Source of the DNA: Spirochaetaceae bacterium | GTDB taxonomy: Bacteria; Spirochaetota; Spirochaetia; Treponematales; Breznakiellaceae | DNA length: 13,386 nucleotides | NCBI GenBank assembly: GCA_031280455.1 | Contig: JAITGR010000065.1 | Coordinates: forward strand, 1 to 13,386 | Direction: 5' to 3' | Shown here: piece by piece, positions 1 through 6,626 of the stretch | Numbering within the stretch: position 1 is the first letter of the stretch | How the letters are laid out: every line of letters starts with the position of its first letter | Program-made: the position numbers and the translations under genes | Notes under the pieces: generated by a model | The model's input: the letters and a program-made list of their open reading frames with translations, nothing else | Told to the model about the DNA's origin: nothing | Database searches by the model: none

Positions 1-950
1 TCTGTAATTAACTCTGATGGAGTTAATGAGCCATCTATAACTTCCAGCTTATTTGAGTAAAAAGACAAAGAACCTCCATTATAAATATATATAGGTTTAT
101 TATATTCTCTCTCAATTACAAAGACCGTATCACGTTCTATTTTAGATTTTGACATTAAAGCTTTTATTTTTTCTGAAGGTTTATGCGGATCTCTGATAGA
201 AACTACTTGCTCTTTCATTTCTATCGCTAAATCGCCAAGCATACTATCCCGTACAATTTTCCAACTATTACCCCATTTCTTTTTTGCTTCTTTCCAATCC
301 GCAAATTTCAATTTTTGATATAATAACGAAGCAAGGCTTTTAATAATCCATTTTGTTGGTTTGTCATTTGGATTATCTATATAAAACTTATAATTTGAAT
401 CATACGGAACCGCTATACGATGAGGATAATAAGCTAAATTCTCTTTGTTTCTTGCATAAAGATAAATATAATCGGTCACTGTTAATGGGCCGGTATTTAC
501 AACCTTAAATCCTGCTGGTGTTGCGCGCTTTACTGAAATTTTCTGTACAAAATTCTTCCGCCCGAAGATTTCATCACATATAACAGCTAAATAGGCTTGC
601 TCATTATTATCAATTTGTATCCAAATACTTCCGTCTTCCTTCAAAAATTGTTTCAGCAATTTAAGCCGGGGATACATCATGGAAAGCCAGAGGGTATGTT
701 CCATGTTGTCGTCATAATGTTCAAACGCGCTTCCGGTATTGTAGGGCGGGTCTATGTAGACGCACTTTACCTGCCCGGCATAGAAGGGCAGCAGGGCTTT
801 AAGCGCTTCAAGGTTGTCGCCCTGGACTATGAGATTGCCGGTGTCGCTGTCACCGTAGCTGTGCGCTTCCTCTTCCACCAACAGGCGGTATTCGGCATTG
901 GCGGCGGCTTTGAGGTCTTGTTCGCGGGTAAGCCAGTTAAGGGTGGGCAT
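1..950 (-). CDS. DNA adenine methyltransferase, type III Mod-like (3' end outside window)
   Basis: The frame is open from the ATG at 950 to the left edge (316 codons, no stop), so the gene is cut by the window. The protein starts MPTLNWL, a start common in type III Mod proteins. It carries VQGDNLEALKALL at about residues 42-54 and the catalytic motif IV DPPYNTGS at 67-74. The stretch EHYDDNMEHTLWLSMMYPRL (77-96) and IWIQIDNNE (109-117) are also typical of the N6-adenine/N4-cytosine methylase fold. With motif IV ahead of the variable region this is the beta-class order, so residues from about 140 on should be the target-recognition region. The SAM-binding FxGxG motif would lie beyond the window. 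The family transfers methyl from S-adenosylmethionine to adenine in DNA. No Res subunit is visible. The part at 1-600 is much richer in AT than the first 115 codons and the neighbouring genes, which suggests a recombined or acquired recognition region. No good Shine-Dalgarno precedes the start. Confidence 0.9.
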   Translation of the reverse strand, partial: MPTLNWLTREQDLKAAANAEYRLLVEEEAHSYGDSDTGNLIVQGDNLEALKALLPFYAGQVKCVYIDPPYNTGSAFEHYDDNMEHTLWLSMMYPRLKLLKQFLKEDGSIWIQIDNNEQAYLAVICDEIFGRKNFVQKISVKRATPAGFKVVNTGPLTVTDYIYLYARNKENLAYYPHRIAVPYDSNYKFYIDNPNDKPTKWIIKSLASLLYQKLKFADWKEAKKKWGNSWKIVRDSMLGDLAIEMKEQVVSIRDPHKPSEKIKALMSKSKIERDTVFVIEREYNKPIYIYNGGSLSFYSNKLEVIDGSLTPSELIT

Positions 951-977
951 AAATCAACTGCGTTTCCGCGGAGGAAC

Positions 978-995
978 CGCGCCCCAGGGAGCGCG
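978..995. repeat. GC-rich imperfect palindrome between PII-like gene and methylase
   Basis: CGCGCCCC at 978-985 faces GGAGCGCG at 988-995 across two bases, pairing at seven of eight positions. It fills part of the 65-bp gap between the PII-like stop and the methylase start. There is no T-run on either side, so it is not a convincing terminator. It could be a short repetitive palindrome marking the boundary between the efflux operon and the methylase. Confidence 0.35.
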
Positions 996-1015
996 GCGTC
1001 CGTCCGTGGATTGGG

Positions 1016-1306
1016 TTACACCCCGACCTCTTCGGGAAGCCCGAACAGTTTAATGCCCTCGCCGGGGAACTGGGCTTTTATCCGTTCTACCGCGCTTGCA
1101 ATGCCGCGCGCTTCTTCGCCGTCGCACCAGATTACAAACACAAAGTTTTCTTCCGGCCAGATTGCGTCGCCCATGCGCGGCCCGCTTGAACCGACGCCGT
1201 GGACATTCGGGATTTTGGTGTACCATTTTGCCACACCCAAATCCTTAAACGCTTCCAGCAGATTTTCTTCAACAGAATTATTCGCAAAAATTTCCAGCCT
1301 CATCAT
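1016..1306 (-). CDS. PII-like transporter-associated protein (PG0541-type)
   Basis: A 96-residue cytoplasmic protein with no signal peptide or membrane segment. It reads as a ferredoxin-like beta-alpha-beta fold: strand RLEIFAN (3-9), helix around 12-23, a long loop from YTKIPNVHGVGSSG to PEEN (29-54), strand FVFVIWC (55-61), helix (63-79), then a final strand. The loop position and the glycine-rich PNVHGVGSSGP resemble the T-loop region of PII-like proteins. From memory it matches the small family encoded beside RND pumps and named after PG0541; the exact ligand is not known to me. Its ATG at 1306 overlaps the pump's TGA in ATGA form, with GGAGGTG ideally spaced upstream inside the pump gene. 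Translation is therefore probably coupled to the pump, which suggests it binds or modulates it. A second ATG directly follows the first and could also serve as start. Confidence 0.8.
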   Translation of the reverse strand: MMRLEIFANNSVEENLLEAFKDLGVAKWYTKIPNVHGVGSSGPRMGDAIWPEENFVFVIWCDGEEARGIASAVERIKAQFPGEGIKLFGLPEEVGV

Positions 1307-4300
1307 ACTTCACCTCCGTTCTGGCTACCCGTGCCGGCTGCCGCCTTTTGTTTGCCCGAAAGACCGGCGGCAATGCGCTCGCGGCGGGCGGCGGCTTTCG
1401 CGGCGCGCTGGTCGGAACGCTTGTTGATTATCGCGTACAGCGTCGGCATGAGGAACAGCGTCCCCAGCGTACCGAGCATAAGCCCGCCCAGCACCGTTTT
1501 CCCGATAGGCCCGACCATTTCGCTGCCTTCGCCCGGGGTAAACGCCATAGGAGCCAGCCCCAGCACCGTCGTCAGTGTGGTCATTAAAATAGGCCGCAGA
1601 CGGCTCCCCGCCGCCTCCACGCAGGCTTCGTTGAGCGAAAGCCCCCGCTTCCGCAGCAAGTTGGTGTAGTCCACCAGCACAATGCCGTTGTTGATAATGA
1701 CGCCGACCAGTACCAAAAGCCCGACGGCGGTCAGAATGTTGAACATATCGCCGGTTACCGCGTAAATGGCAACCACGCCGATAAGCGCCAGCGGAATGTT
1801 AAAGACTATGATAAACGGGTCGCGGAAACTTTCAAACAGGGCCGCCATAACGCCGAACACCAGCGCGATAGCAATCACGACAATGAGCACAAAGCGCAGC
1901 ATCAGTTTGAGCAGCTCCGAGTTGTCGCCGGCGAACTCGATGAGCACGTCCTCGTCGGCGGGGATTTCGGCCTGAATAAGCGCGCGCAGTTTCGCTTCCA
2001 TCACGTTCAGTTTGGTGCCCCGCTGTACGCCGGAGGTTATGTGGATAATGCGGCTCTGATTTTCGCGGCTTATCGTCATAGGCCCCGTGCCCGGATTGAA
2101 CGACGCAAAGTTGGAAAGCGGAATGCGGCTGTTCGTTACCGGACTGTTTACAAAAATGCGGTCGAGCGCCGGCAGGCTGTTGCGGTCGGATTCGGCGAGA
2201 ATCAGCACCACGTCGTAATCGTTGTTGCCGGCATGGTAGCGCGTCGCGGTCAGCCCGTCCACCGCCGCCTTCAATTCACTGCCAACCGTCATCGCGTTAA
2301 GCCCGAGGGCGTACATGCGCTCGCGGTCGAGCAGAATTTCGTACTGCGGAAGGCCGTCCTGCAAATCGACTTGCGGGTCGGTAACTTCCGGCAGTTTTTC
2401 CCGCAGCAGCGCCGCAATCTGGTCGGCAATGGCCTTTCCTTTTACCAGGTCGTCAGTCCTCAGCACAATGTCCACAGGGCTGCTAGAACCGCCAAAACCG
2501 CCGCCGCCGCCAAAGCTAAAGACCGCGCCCGGAAACAGGTTAAAGTGCTTTTGCAGCTTGGTTTTGATGGTGCTCGCGTCGTCAACGCGCTTGGCGTATA
2601 CCGGCAGATTGATGCGCAAACTGCCGGTGTTGCTCTGCGGCGTACTCATAAAACCGCCGCCGCCGCCCGCGGTACGCACCAGCGTTGTATACCCGCGCGC
2701 TTCGGCTTCAACAATATCCTGCAACTGGCTTAACACCTGCGACGTTTCTTCCAGTGGCGTCCCCAGCGGCATGGTAATGTTAATGACGACCGAATCCTGG
2801 TCCTGCTCCGGCATAAACTGCCAGCCGATTTTCGGCACAAGATAAATACTCCCGCCAAAAAGCAGCAGTATCACCAGGAGGACAAACACTTTGTGCCGCA
2901 GCACCCAGCTCACCGCCTTGCGGTACGCATTGTCCAGGCCGGTAAAAAAGCCCTCAAAACCCTTGTCCAGCCCGCCGGCCAGGCCCCGCAGCGGCTTTTG
3001 CTTGCGGGTAACCAGCGGCAGGTAGTGGCTGGCCAGCACCGGCACCAGGAATATCGCCGTGAACAGCGAAATGCCCAGCGAAATAACGACTGTAAACGCC
3101 AGCCCCGCGAACATTTCGCCGGCCATTTCCAGCATACTCTGAAACAAAACCAGCGGCGCGAACACGCACACCGTTGTCAAGGTCGAGGCGAAAATCGCCG
3201 TGAGCATCTCGTGCGAGCCCAGAATGGCCGCCGGTATCAGCTTTGCGCCCTTTTCGCGGTAGTGGTAAATGTTTTCCAGAATAACAATCGAGTTGTCTAC
3301 CAGCATACCGATACCCAGCACAAGGCCGGCCAGCGTCATCAGGTTCAGCGTAAGGCCGGCAAAGTACATCAGCATCAGCGTAACGACTATCGACACCGGA
3401 ATACTGATGCCGATAATCAGTGTCGGCTTAACCGAGCGCAGGAACAGGAACAGGATGAGCACCGCCAGCGCCGCGCCGGACACCGCCGCCTGCGTTACCT
3501 GGCTTATCGACTTTTCAATCTGGTCGGTCGTGTTGTACAGCTCGCTTATCTGAACATCCGGCGGCACTTCTTTGGCAATGCGGGGAATACGCGCGCGCAC
3601 GTCGTTGGCAACCTGCACCGAATTCTTGCCGCTCTGCTTCTGCACCGTCATCTGCACAGCCCGCTGATTGTCGATAAAAACCGAACTTGTTTCGTCCTTG
3701 TAGCCTTCAAACACATTCGCTATATCGCGCAATTTTACCGGAACAGGCTGCATGTACTGCCCGTTCACCACGCCGCCGCCTTTATACGCGATGACGGTGT
3801 TGCGAATGTCATCCAGCGAATCGTACTCGCCCATCGTCGTCAAAATATACGAAAGCCCGCCTTCGGTAATGGTACCGGCGGCAACCTGCGCGTTCTGCGC
3901 GGCGATAAGCCCCTGAATGCCCGTAACCGTCAGATTGTACGCCTCCAGCCGCGATTCGGGGATTTCGACGCGGATAATCTTGTTCCGCCCGCCGCTGACA
4001 CTCGCGGTCGCCACGCCGTTAATTTGCTCCAGGCGCGGGACGATGGTATCTTCGGTAAGCTGGCGCAGCTCGTCGGGACTGCGCGTATCGCTGGTAACCA
4101 TAAGCCCCATAATCGGAATCATCGACGGGTCAAAGCGGAAAATAAGCGGCGTGTCCGCGTCAGCCGGCAGAATGCGGCGCGTCCGTTCCAGGGCGTCCCG
4201 CACCGAGTTGGAGGCGTCGATGAGGTCGGTGCCGTAGGTAAACTGCATAATGACCATGCTCGCGCCCTTGGACGATGTTGAGGTAACTTTCTCAAGGCCC

Positions 4301-4524
4301 GAAACGCTCGCGAGCGCCGCCTCCAGCACGCGGGTAACCGTCCGCTCCACTTCCTCTGGGCCGGCGCCGGCGTAGGTCGTGTTCACCACCAGGTAGGGAG
4401 GGTTTATTTCGGGGAAAAGGTCGATGGGCAAGTTCGCCAGCGCGAAAAAGCCCAGGCCGATAAGCAGTAAAAAGATAATTAACACCGTCGTCGGTCGATT
4501 GACGACTGTTTTTGATATACTCAT
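1303..4524 (-). CDS. RND efflux transporter, HAE1/AcrB-like inner-membrane pump
   Basis: 1073 residues, normal for the family. It is a proton-driven inner-membrane exporter, usually trimeric, with twelve membrane helices. The first helix follows the typical start ISKTVVNRPTTVLII, with LPIDLFPEINPP at about 32-43. The second-half repeat shows the same plan from about residue 540. TM4 carries GIGMLVDNSIVILENIY (404-420): the AcrB D407 equivalent is D410, while the D408 position is Asn411. TM10 carries GVIINNGIVLVDY (941-953) where AcrB has Lys940. This VDN/NN pattern is what I recall from SwrC-like pumps of Gram-positives and spirochetes. The motif RLRPILMTTLTTVLGLAPM (975-993) is intact. The periplasmic domain has two glycine runs (619-624 and 672-679). 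The last 40 residues are a charged, Ala-rich cytoplasmic tail. It starts 18 bp after the adaptor gene with AAGGAA upstream. Substrate (drug, lipid or other) cannot be told. Confidence 0.96.
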   Translation of the reverse strand: MSISKTVVNRPTTVLIIFLLLIGLGFFALANLPIDLFPEINPPYLVVNTTYAGAGPEEVERTVTRVLEAALASVSGLEKVTSTSSKGASMVIMQFTYGTDLIDASNSVRDALERTRRILPADADTPLIFRFDPSMIPIMGLMVTSDTRSPDELRQLTEDTIVPRLEQINGVATASVSGGRNKIIRVEIPESRLEAYNLTVTGIQGLIAAQNAQVAAGTITEGGLSYILTTMGEYDSLDDIRNTVIAYKGGGVVNGQYMQPVPVKLRDIANVFEGYKDETSSVFIDNQRAVQMTVQKQSGKNSVQVANDVRARIPRIAKEVPPDVQISELYNTTDQIEKSISQVTQAAVSGAALAVLILFLFLRSVKPTLIIGISIPVSIVVTLMLMYFAGLTLNLMTLAGLVLGIGMLVDNSIVILENIYHYREKGAKLIPAAILGSHEMLTAIFASTLTTVCVFAPLVLFQSMLEMAGEMFAGLAFTVVISLGISLFTAIFLVPVLASHYLPLVTRKQKPLRGLAGGLDKGFEGFFTGLDNAYRKAVSWVLRHKVFVLLVILLLFGGSIYLVPKIGWQFMPEQDQDSVVINITMPLGTPLEETSQVLSQLQDIVEAEARGYTTLVRTAGGGGGFMSTPQSNTGSLRINLPVYAKRVDDASTIKTKLQKHFNLFPGAVFSFGGGGGFGGSSSPVDIVLRTDDLVKGKAIADQIAALLREKLPEVTDPQVDLQDGLPQYEILLDRERMYALGLNAMTVGSELKAAVDGLTATRYHAGNNDYDVVLILAESDRNSLPALDRIFVNSPVTNSRIPLSNFASFNPGTGPMTISRENQSRIIHITSGVQRGTKLNVMEAKLRALIQAEIPADEDVLIEFAGDNSELLKLMLRFVLIVVIAIALVFGVMAALFESFRDPFIIVFNIPLALIGVVAIYAVTGDMFNILTAVGLLVLVGVIINNGIVLVDYTNLLRKRGLSLNEACVEAAGSRLRPILMTTLTTVLGLAPMAFTPGEGSEMVGPIGKTVLGGLMLGTLGTLFLMPTLYAIINKRSDQRAAKAAARRERIAAGLSGKQKAAAGTGSQNGGEV

Positions 4525-4542
4525 ACGTGTTCCTTACAGAAT

Positions 4543-5478
4543 TCAGGGAATGGCCGGCGTGCGGGCAATCACCCGAATCCGCGCCCCGTCAGAAAGCAGC
4601 GACTGTCCCTTGCTGATAATTTCTTCATCCGCGGCAAGCCCTTCCTGAATTTCCAGCACATTGTCTACATTTATGCCGGGCTTTACATAGGTTTTTTTCG
4701 CCACCAGAAACGCCGGGTCGTCGCTGTCGGGGTCGGGCGCGATGGTAAACACAAACTGCTCGTCCATACGCTCAACAAGCGCGCCGGCGGGAATCTTTAC
4801 AATGCCGGTTTTTGTCTGCGTGATTATTTTAACTTTGGCGAACATGCCGGCTTTAAGCCGCGACGCCTGATTTTCGACGTTCACTTTTATCGCCATAGTC
4901 CGCGACGCGCTGTCGACAACCGGACTCACCTCGCGCACATTCCCGCGAAATAATTCCCCCGGATAGGCGTCCAGCGTAACTTCGCACTTTTGGTTCACCG
5001 CGATTTTTGAGATAAAGCGCTCCGGTATATTCAGCGCGATTTCGAGCGCGCCGGTGCCCGAAATTCTGGCGACCGAGACCGCCTGGCTTATTGTCATGCC
5101 CACCTGGGCCGGCAGCGCGACAACAATGCCGGAAATCGGCGCGCGCACGCTATAATTTGTGTAACTCATACCCGGCTTGGACGGGTCAACCAGCGCAACC
5201 GGCTGGCCGCTCCGCACTCTGCTGCCATTCGAGACATACACCCGGGAAATCTTTCCCGCCGCGTCAGAAAAAACATCCACCGTCGAAGCGGCGACAATAT
5301 CACCAGAAAGCGCGAGATAATCTTCAATTTCGCCCGCGCTCGCCGTCGTCGTGTTCACCGCGAAAACCGGCTTCTCGTTCTTCGCTTCCTCCGCCGCTTT
5401 TGCCGCCTTTTTATCACAAGAGACCGCAAGCACGACACACGCCGCGCAGACCACCCGCGAAATCGTCTTTTTCGTCAT
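4543..5478 (-). CDS. RND membrane-fusion (periplasmic adaptor) lipoprotein without alpha-hairpin
   Basis: 311 residues. A basic start and hydrophobic stretch end in the lipobox LAVSC, so Cys21 is the likely lipidated residue and the protein is anchored in a membrane facing the periplasm. The biotinyl/lipoyl halves are GKISRVYVSNGSRVRSGQPV (75-94) and VRAPISGIVVALPAQVGM (111-128). Only about a dozen residues separate them, so the long alpha-helical hairpin that docks many adaptors to TolC is missing. The beta-barrel follows (about 145-215), with YPGELFRGNVREVSPVVD, and then a membrane-proximal domain with VKIPAGALV. The adaptor links the pump to an outer-membrane channel. AGGAG sits seven bases before the ATG. 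It heads the efflux operon and is transcribed from the promoter at 5618-5590, with an untranslated leader of about 100 bases. Borrelia BesA is a known hairpin-less relative. Confidence 0.93.
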   Translation of the reverse strand: MTKKTISRVVCAACVVLAVSCDKKAAKAAEEAKNEKPVFAVNTTTASAGEIEDYLALSGDIVAASTVDVFSDAAGKISRVYVSNGSRVRSGQPVALVDPSKPGMSYTNYSVRAPISGIVVALPAQVGMTISQAVSVARISGTGALEIALNIPERFISKIAVNQKCEVTLDAYPGELFRGNVREVSPVVDSASRTMAIKVNVENQASRLKAGMFAKVKIITQTKTGIVKIPAGALVERMDEQFVFTIAPDPDSDDPAFLVAKKTYVKPGINVDNVLEIQEGLAADEEIISKGQSLLSDGARIRVIARTPAIP

Positions 5479-5564
5479 TTTTAACTCCTATTTATCAAAT
5501 TACAGCACCCCCGCATCCTTTGTGGGAGCGCCTTTTCTTCTACCGTATGCATCCGGCGGCTCGT

Positions 5565-5588
5565 ATGTTTACGACCGTTCGTTAACAT
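5565..5588. promoter_or_regulatory. 24-bp dyad, putative operator over the efflux transcription start
   Basis: Arms ATGTTTACGA (5565-5574) and TCGTTAACAT (5579-5588) are inverted repeats matching at nine of ten positions, separated by CCGT. The dyad begins one base after the -10 box and covers the predicted start of transcription, the classical place for a repressor. The divergent GntR protein is the nearest candidate binder. The GT-TA-AC content suits HutC/TreR-type sites, but TetR-family operators can look similar, so the assignment is inferred. Confidence 0.55.
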
Positions 5589-5589
5589 C

Positions 5590-5618
5590 ATCTTACCCAG
5601 AGTAAAAAAAATCGTCAA
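5590..5618 (-). promoter_or_regulatory. Sigma70-like promoter of the efflux operon
   Basis: Read on the minus strand: TTGACG (5618-5613), 17 bp including a run of eight T, then TAAGAT (5595-5590). Five of six bases fit the -35 consensus and four of six the -10. Transcription would begin near 5583, inside the dyad at 5565-5588, about 105 bases before the adaptor ATG. Confidence 0.65.
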
Positions 5619-5645
5619 GGGCGGGGGCGGGGCGGGAATGCGCCC

Positions 5646-5674
5646 TTCTCAAGTGTTTTTTTTGTCATTACTAT
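5646..5674 (+). promoter_or_regulatory. Putative gntR promoter giving a leaderless transcript
   Basis: TTCTCA (5646-5651), 17 bp, TACTAT (5669-5674); each hexamer fits four of six consensus bases. The ATG at 5682 lies seven bases after the -10 box, so transcription should start at or next to the start codon. This agrees with the absence of any Shine-Dalgarno sequence before gntR. Confidence 0.4.
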
Positions 5675-5681
5675 CTTTAAT

Positions 5682-6413
5682 ATGAATTGCACGAAATATG
5701 CTGCTATTTATGCGGGACTGAAGTCGGATATTGAGACGGGACGGTATCCGTACGGGGGACTGTTGCCATCCGAGGCGGCGCTTGTTGAACAGTATGGGTC
5801 TGTTCGTAATACGGTGCGCCGCGCGATTGCGATGTTGGTGGAGGATGGCTGGCTTTTGCCGCGGCGCGGCAAGGGTGTTTTTGTTATTTACGAAAAGCGT
5901 GAAAGGCCGCAGATTATTCTGAATGGAATTGAAACGCTAAAAGAGTTCGCCGTCAGGACGGGGCGTGTTGTGTCGACACGGGTGCTGGCTATAGACACGA
6001 GGCTGGCCGACGGCGCGCTGGCGCGGCGCAGCCTTTTTCCGGTGGGGACACCGCTGGCGGCTGTTGTGCGCGTCCGGTATGTTGACGGGGTGGCGCAAAT
6101 TATCGACCATAATTTCTTTTTGCAGACTGTCGCCGCCGGTCTTACCAAAGAATTAGCCGAGGATTCGATTTACGATTTTCTGGAACATACAACGGGACTC
6201 GCTATTGTCGCGCGCAAGCAAAAAATTACGGTCGCGCGGGCGGATAAGCTCGACAAAAAACATCTTGCGCTGGACGGCCTTAATTGTGTCGCTGTTTTGA
6301 GCCATCAAGTGTACGATTCTGACGGCAGAATGTTCGAATATACCGAATCGCGGCATAATCCGCTTTCGTTTGTGTTCCATAATTCCGCCCGCCGCTCGCC
6401 CCAGCGCCTATAA
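5682..6413 (+). CDS. GntR-family transcriptional regulator, HutC/TreR-type (winged helix plus UTRA)
   Basis: 243 residues, normal length. The winged-helix domain occupies about 4-70: KYAAIYAGLKSDIETGRYPYG, LLPSEAALVEQYG, RNTVRRAIAMLVEDGWL and the wing RRGKGVFV. The C-terminal UTRA ligand domain (about 85-235) ends in the characteristic FEYTESRHNPLSFVFH. HutC/TreR proteins bind DNA as dimers and release it on binding a small metabolite, often a sugar phosphate or amino-acid derivative. No such pathway lies nearby, so the ligand is unknown. The recognition segment reads YGSVRNTVR where the family usually has YGVSRxTVR, so Ser and Val are exchanged at 40-41. It is divergent from the efflux operon and the dyad at 5565-5588 makes it the likely regulator of that operon. 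No Shine-Dalgarno precedes the ATG; see the leaderless promoter. Confidence 0.9.
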   Translation: MNCTKYAAIYAGLKSDIETGRYPYGGLLPSEAALVEQYGSVRNTVRRAIAMLVEDGWLLPRRGKGVFVIYEKRERPQIILNGIETLKEFAVRTGRVVSTRVLAIDTRLADGALARRSLFPVGTPLAAVVRVRYVDGVAQIIDHNFFLQTVAAGLTKELAEDSIYDFLEHTTGLAIVARKQKITVARADKLDKKHLALDGLNCVAVLSHQVYDSDGRMFEYTESRHNPLSFVFHNSARRSPQRL

Positions 6414-6437
6414 GAAAGCACTGATTTATTCGGATTT

Positions 6438-6509
6438 AACCACGGAAAGCACGGAAACCACGCGGAAAGAGACCGAAATTCCGTGTCCTTTCCGCGTTTT
6501 TCCGTGGTT
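6438..6509. repeat. Nested inverted repeat of CACGGAAA units, possible gntR terminator
   Basis: AACCACGGAAA (6438-6448) pairs exactly with TTTCCGTGGTT (6499-6509), and inside it CGCGGAAAG (6461-6469) pairs with CTTTCCGCG (6488-6496). A third unit, CACGGAA (6450-6456), can pair with TTCCGTG (6479-6485) in an alternative fold. The tail after the outer stem is T-rich (GTTTGTTTT), so it may terminate gntR transcription 25-100 bases after its stop. Short CACGGAA-type repeats are widespread in intergenic DNA of several bacterial phyla. Confidence 0.55.
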
Positions 6510-6530
6510 TGTTTTACGCGACGCGCTTTT

Positions 6531-6576
6531 GCCATGTATGGCGCTCGCCATGTATGGCGCTCGCCATGTATGGCGC
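6531..6576. repeat. Three tandem 16-bp palindromic units upstream of clpS
   Basis: GCCATGTATGGCGCTC is repeated at 6531-6546 and 6547-6562, and a third copy at 6563-6576 is cut after GCGC. Each unit contains the inverted repeat GCCAT-GT-ATGGC. The block ends 14 bases before the putative clpS -35 box. It could be a set of repressor or activator sites or a slipped-strand expansion. The units are far too short and have no spacers of CRISPR type. Confidence 0.7.
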
Positions 6577-6586
6577 AATCAACGCT

Positions 6587-6619
6587 TCACTAGACAAAAA
6601 TGGCGGGGTTTTATACCAT
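6587..6619 (+). promoter_or_regulatory. Putative clpSA promoter within a motif repeated at 13271
   Basis: TCACTAGACAAAAA (6587-6600) occurs again at 13271-13284. Within it TAGACA (6591-6596) is a fair -35 box, followed after 17 bp by TACCAT (6614-6619). The ATG at 6627 comes seven bases after the -10 box, the same layout as gntR, suggesting a leaderless clpS message. Confidence 0.4.
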
Positions 6620-6626
6620 TGGTGGC

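Noticed and set aside
597..1427. Plus-strand reading frame of 276 codons across the methylase, PII-like and pump ends
   Set aside because: It crosses three clear minus-strand genes, has no ribosome site and no family resemblance.
2893..4281. Long plus-strand reading frame of 462 codons opposite the RND gene
   Set aside because: It mirrors the well-conserved pump gene on the other strand and encodes a His/Arg/Gln-rich sequence with no recognisable motif. It is a product of the high GC content.
5950..6413. gntR as a confirmed trehalose repressor (treR)
   Set aside because: The domain layout fits TreR/HutC, but no trehalose or other sugar gene is nearby, so a specific name is not supported.
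6531..6576. Short tandem repeats as a CRISPR array
   Set aside because: The units are 16 bp, directly adjacent and have no unique spacers; no cas genes are present.
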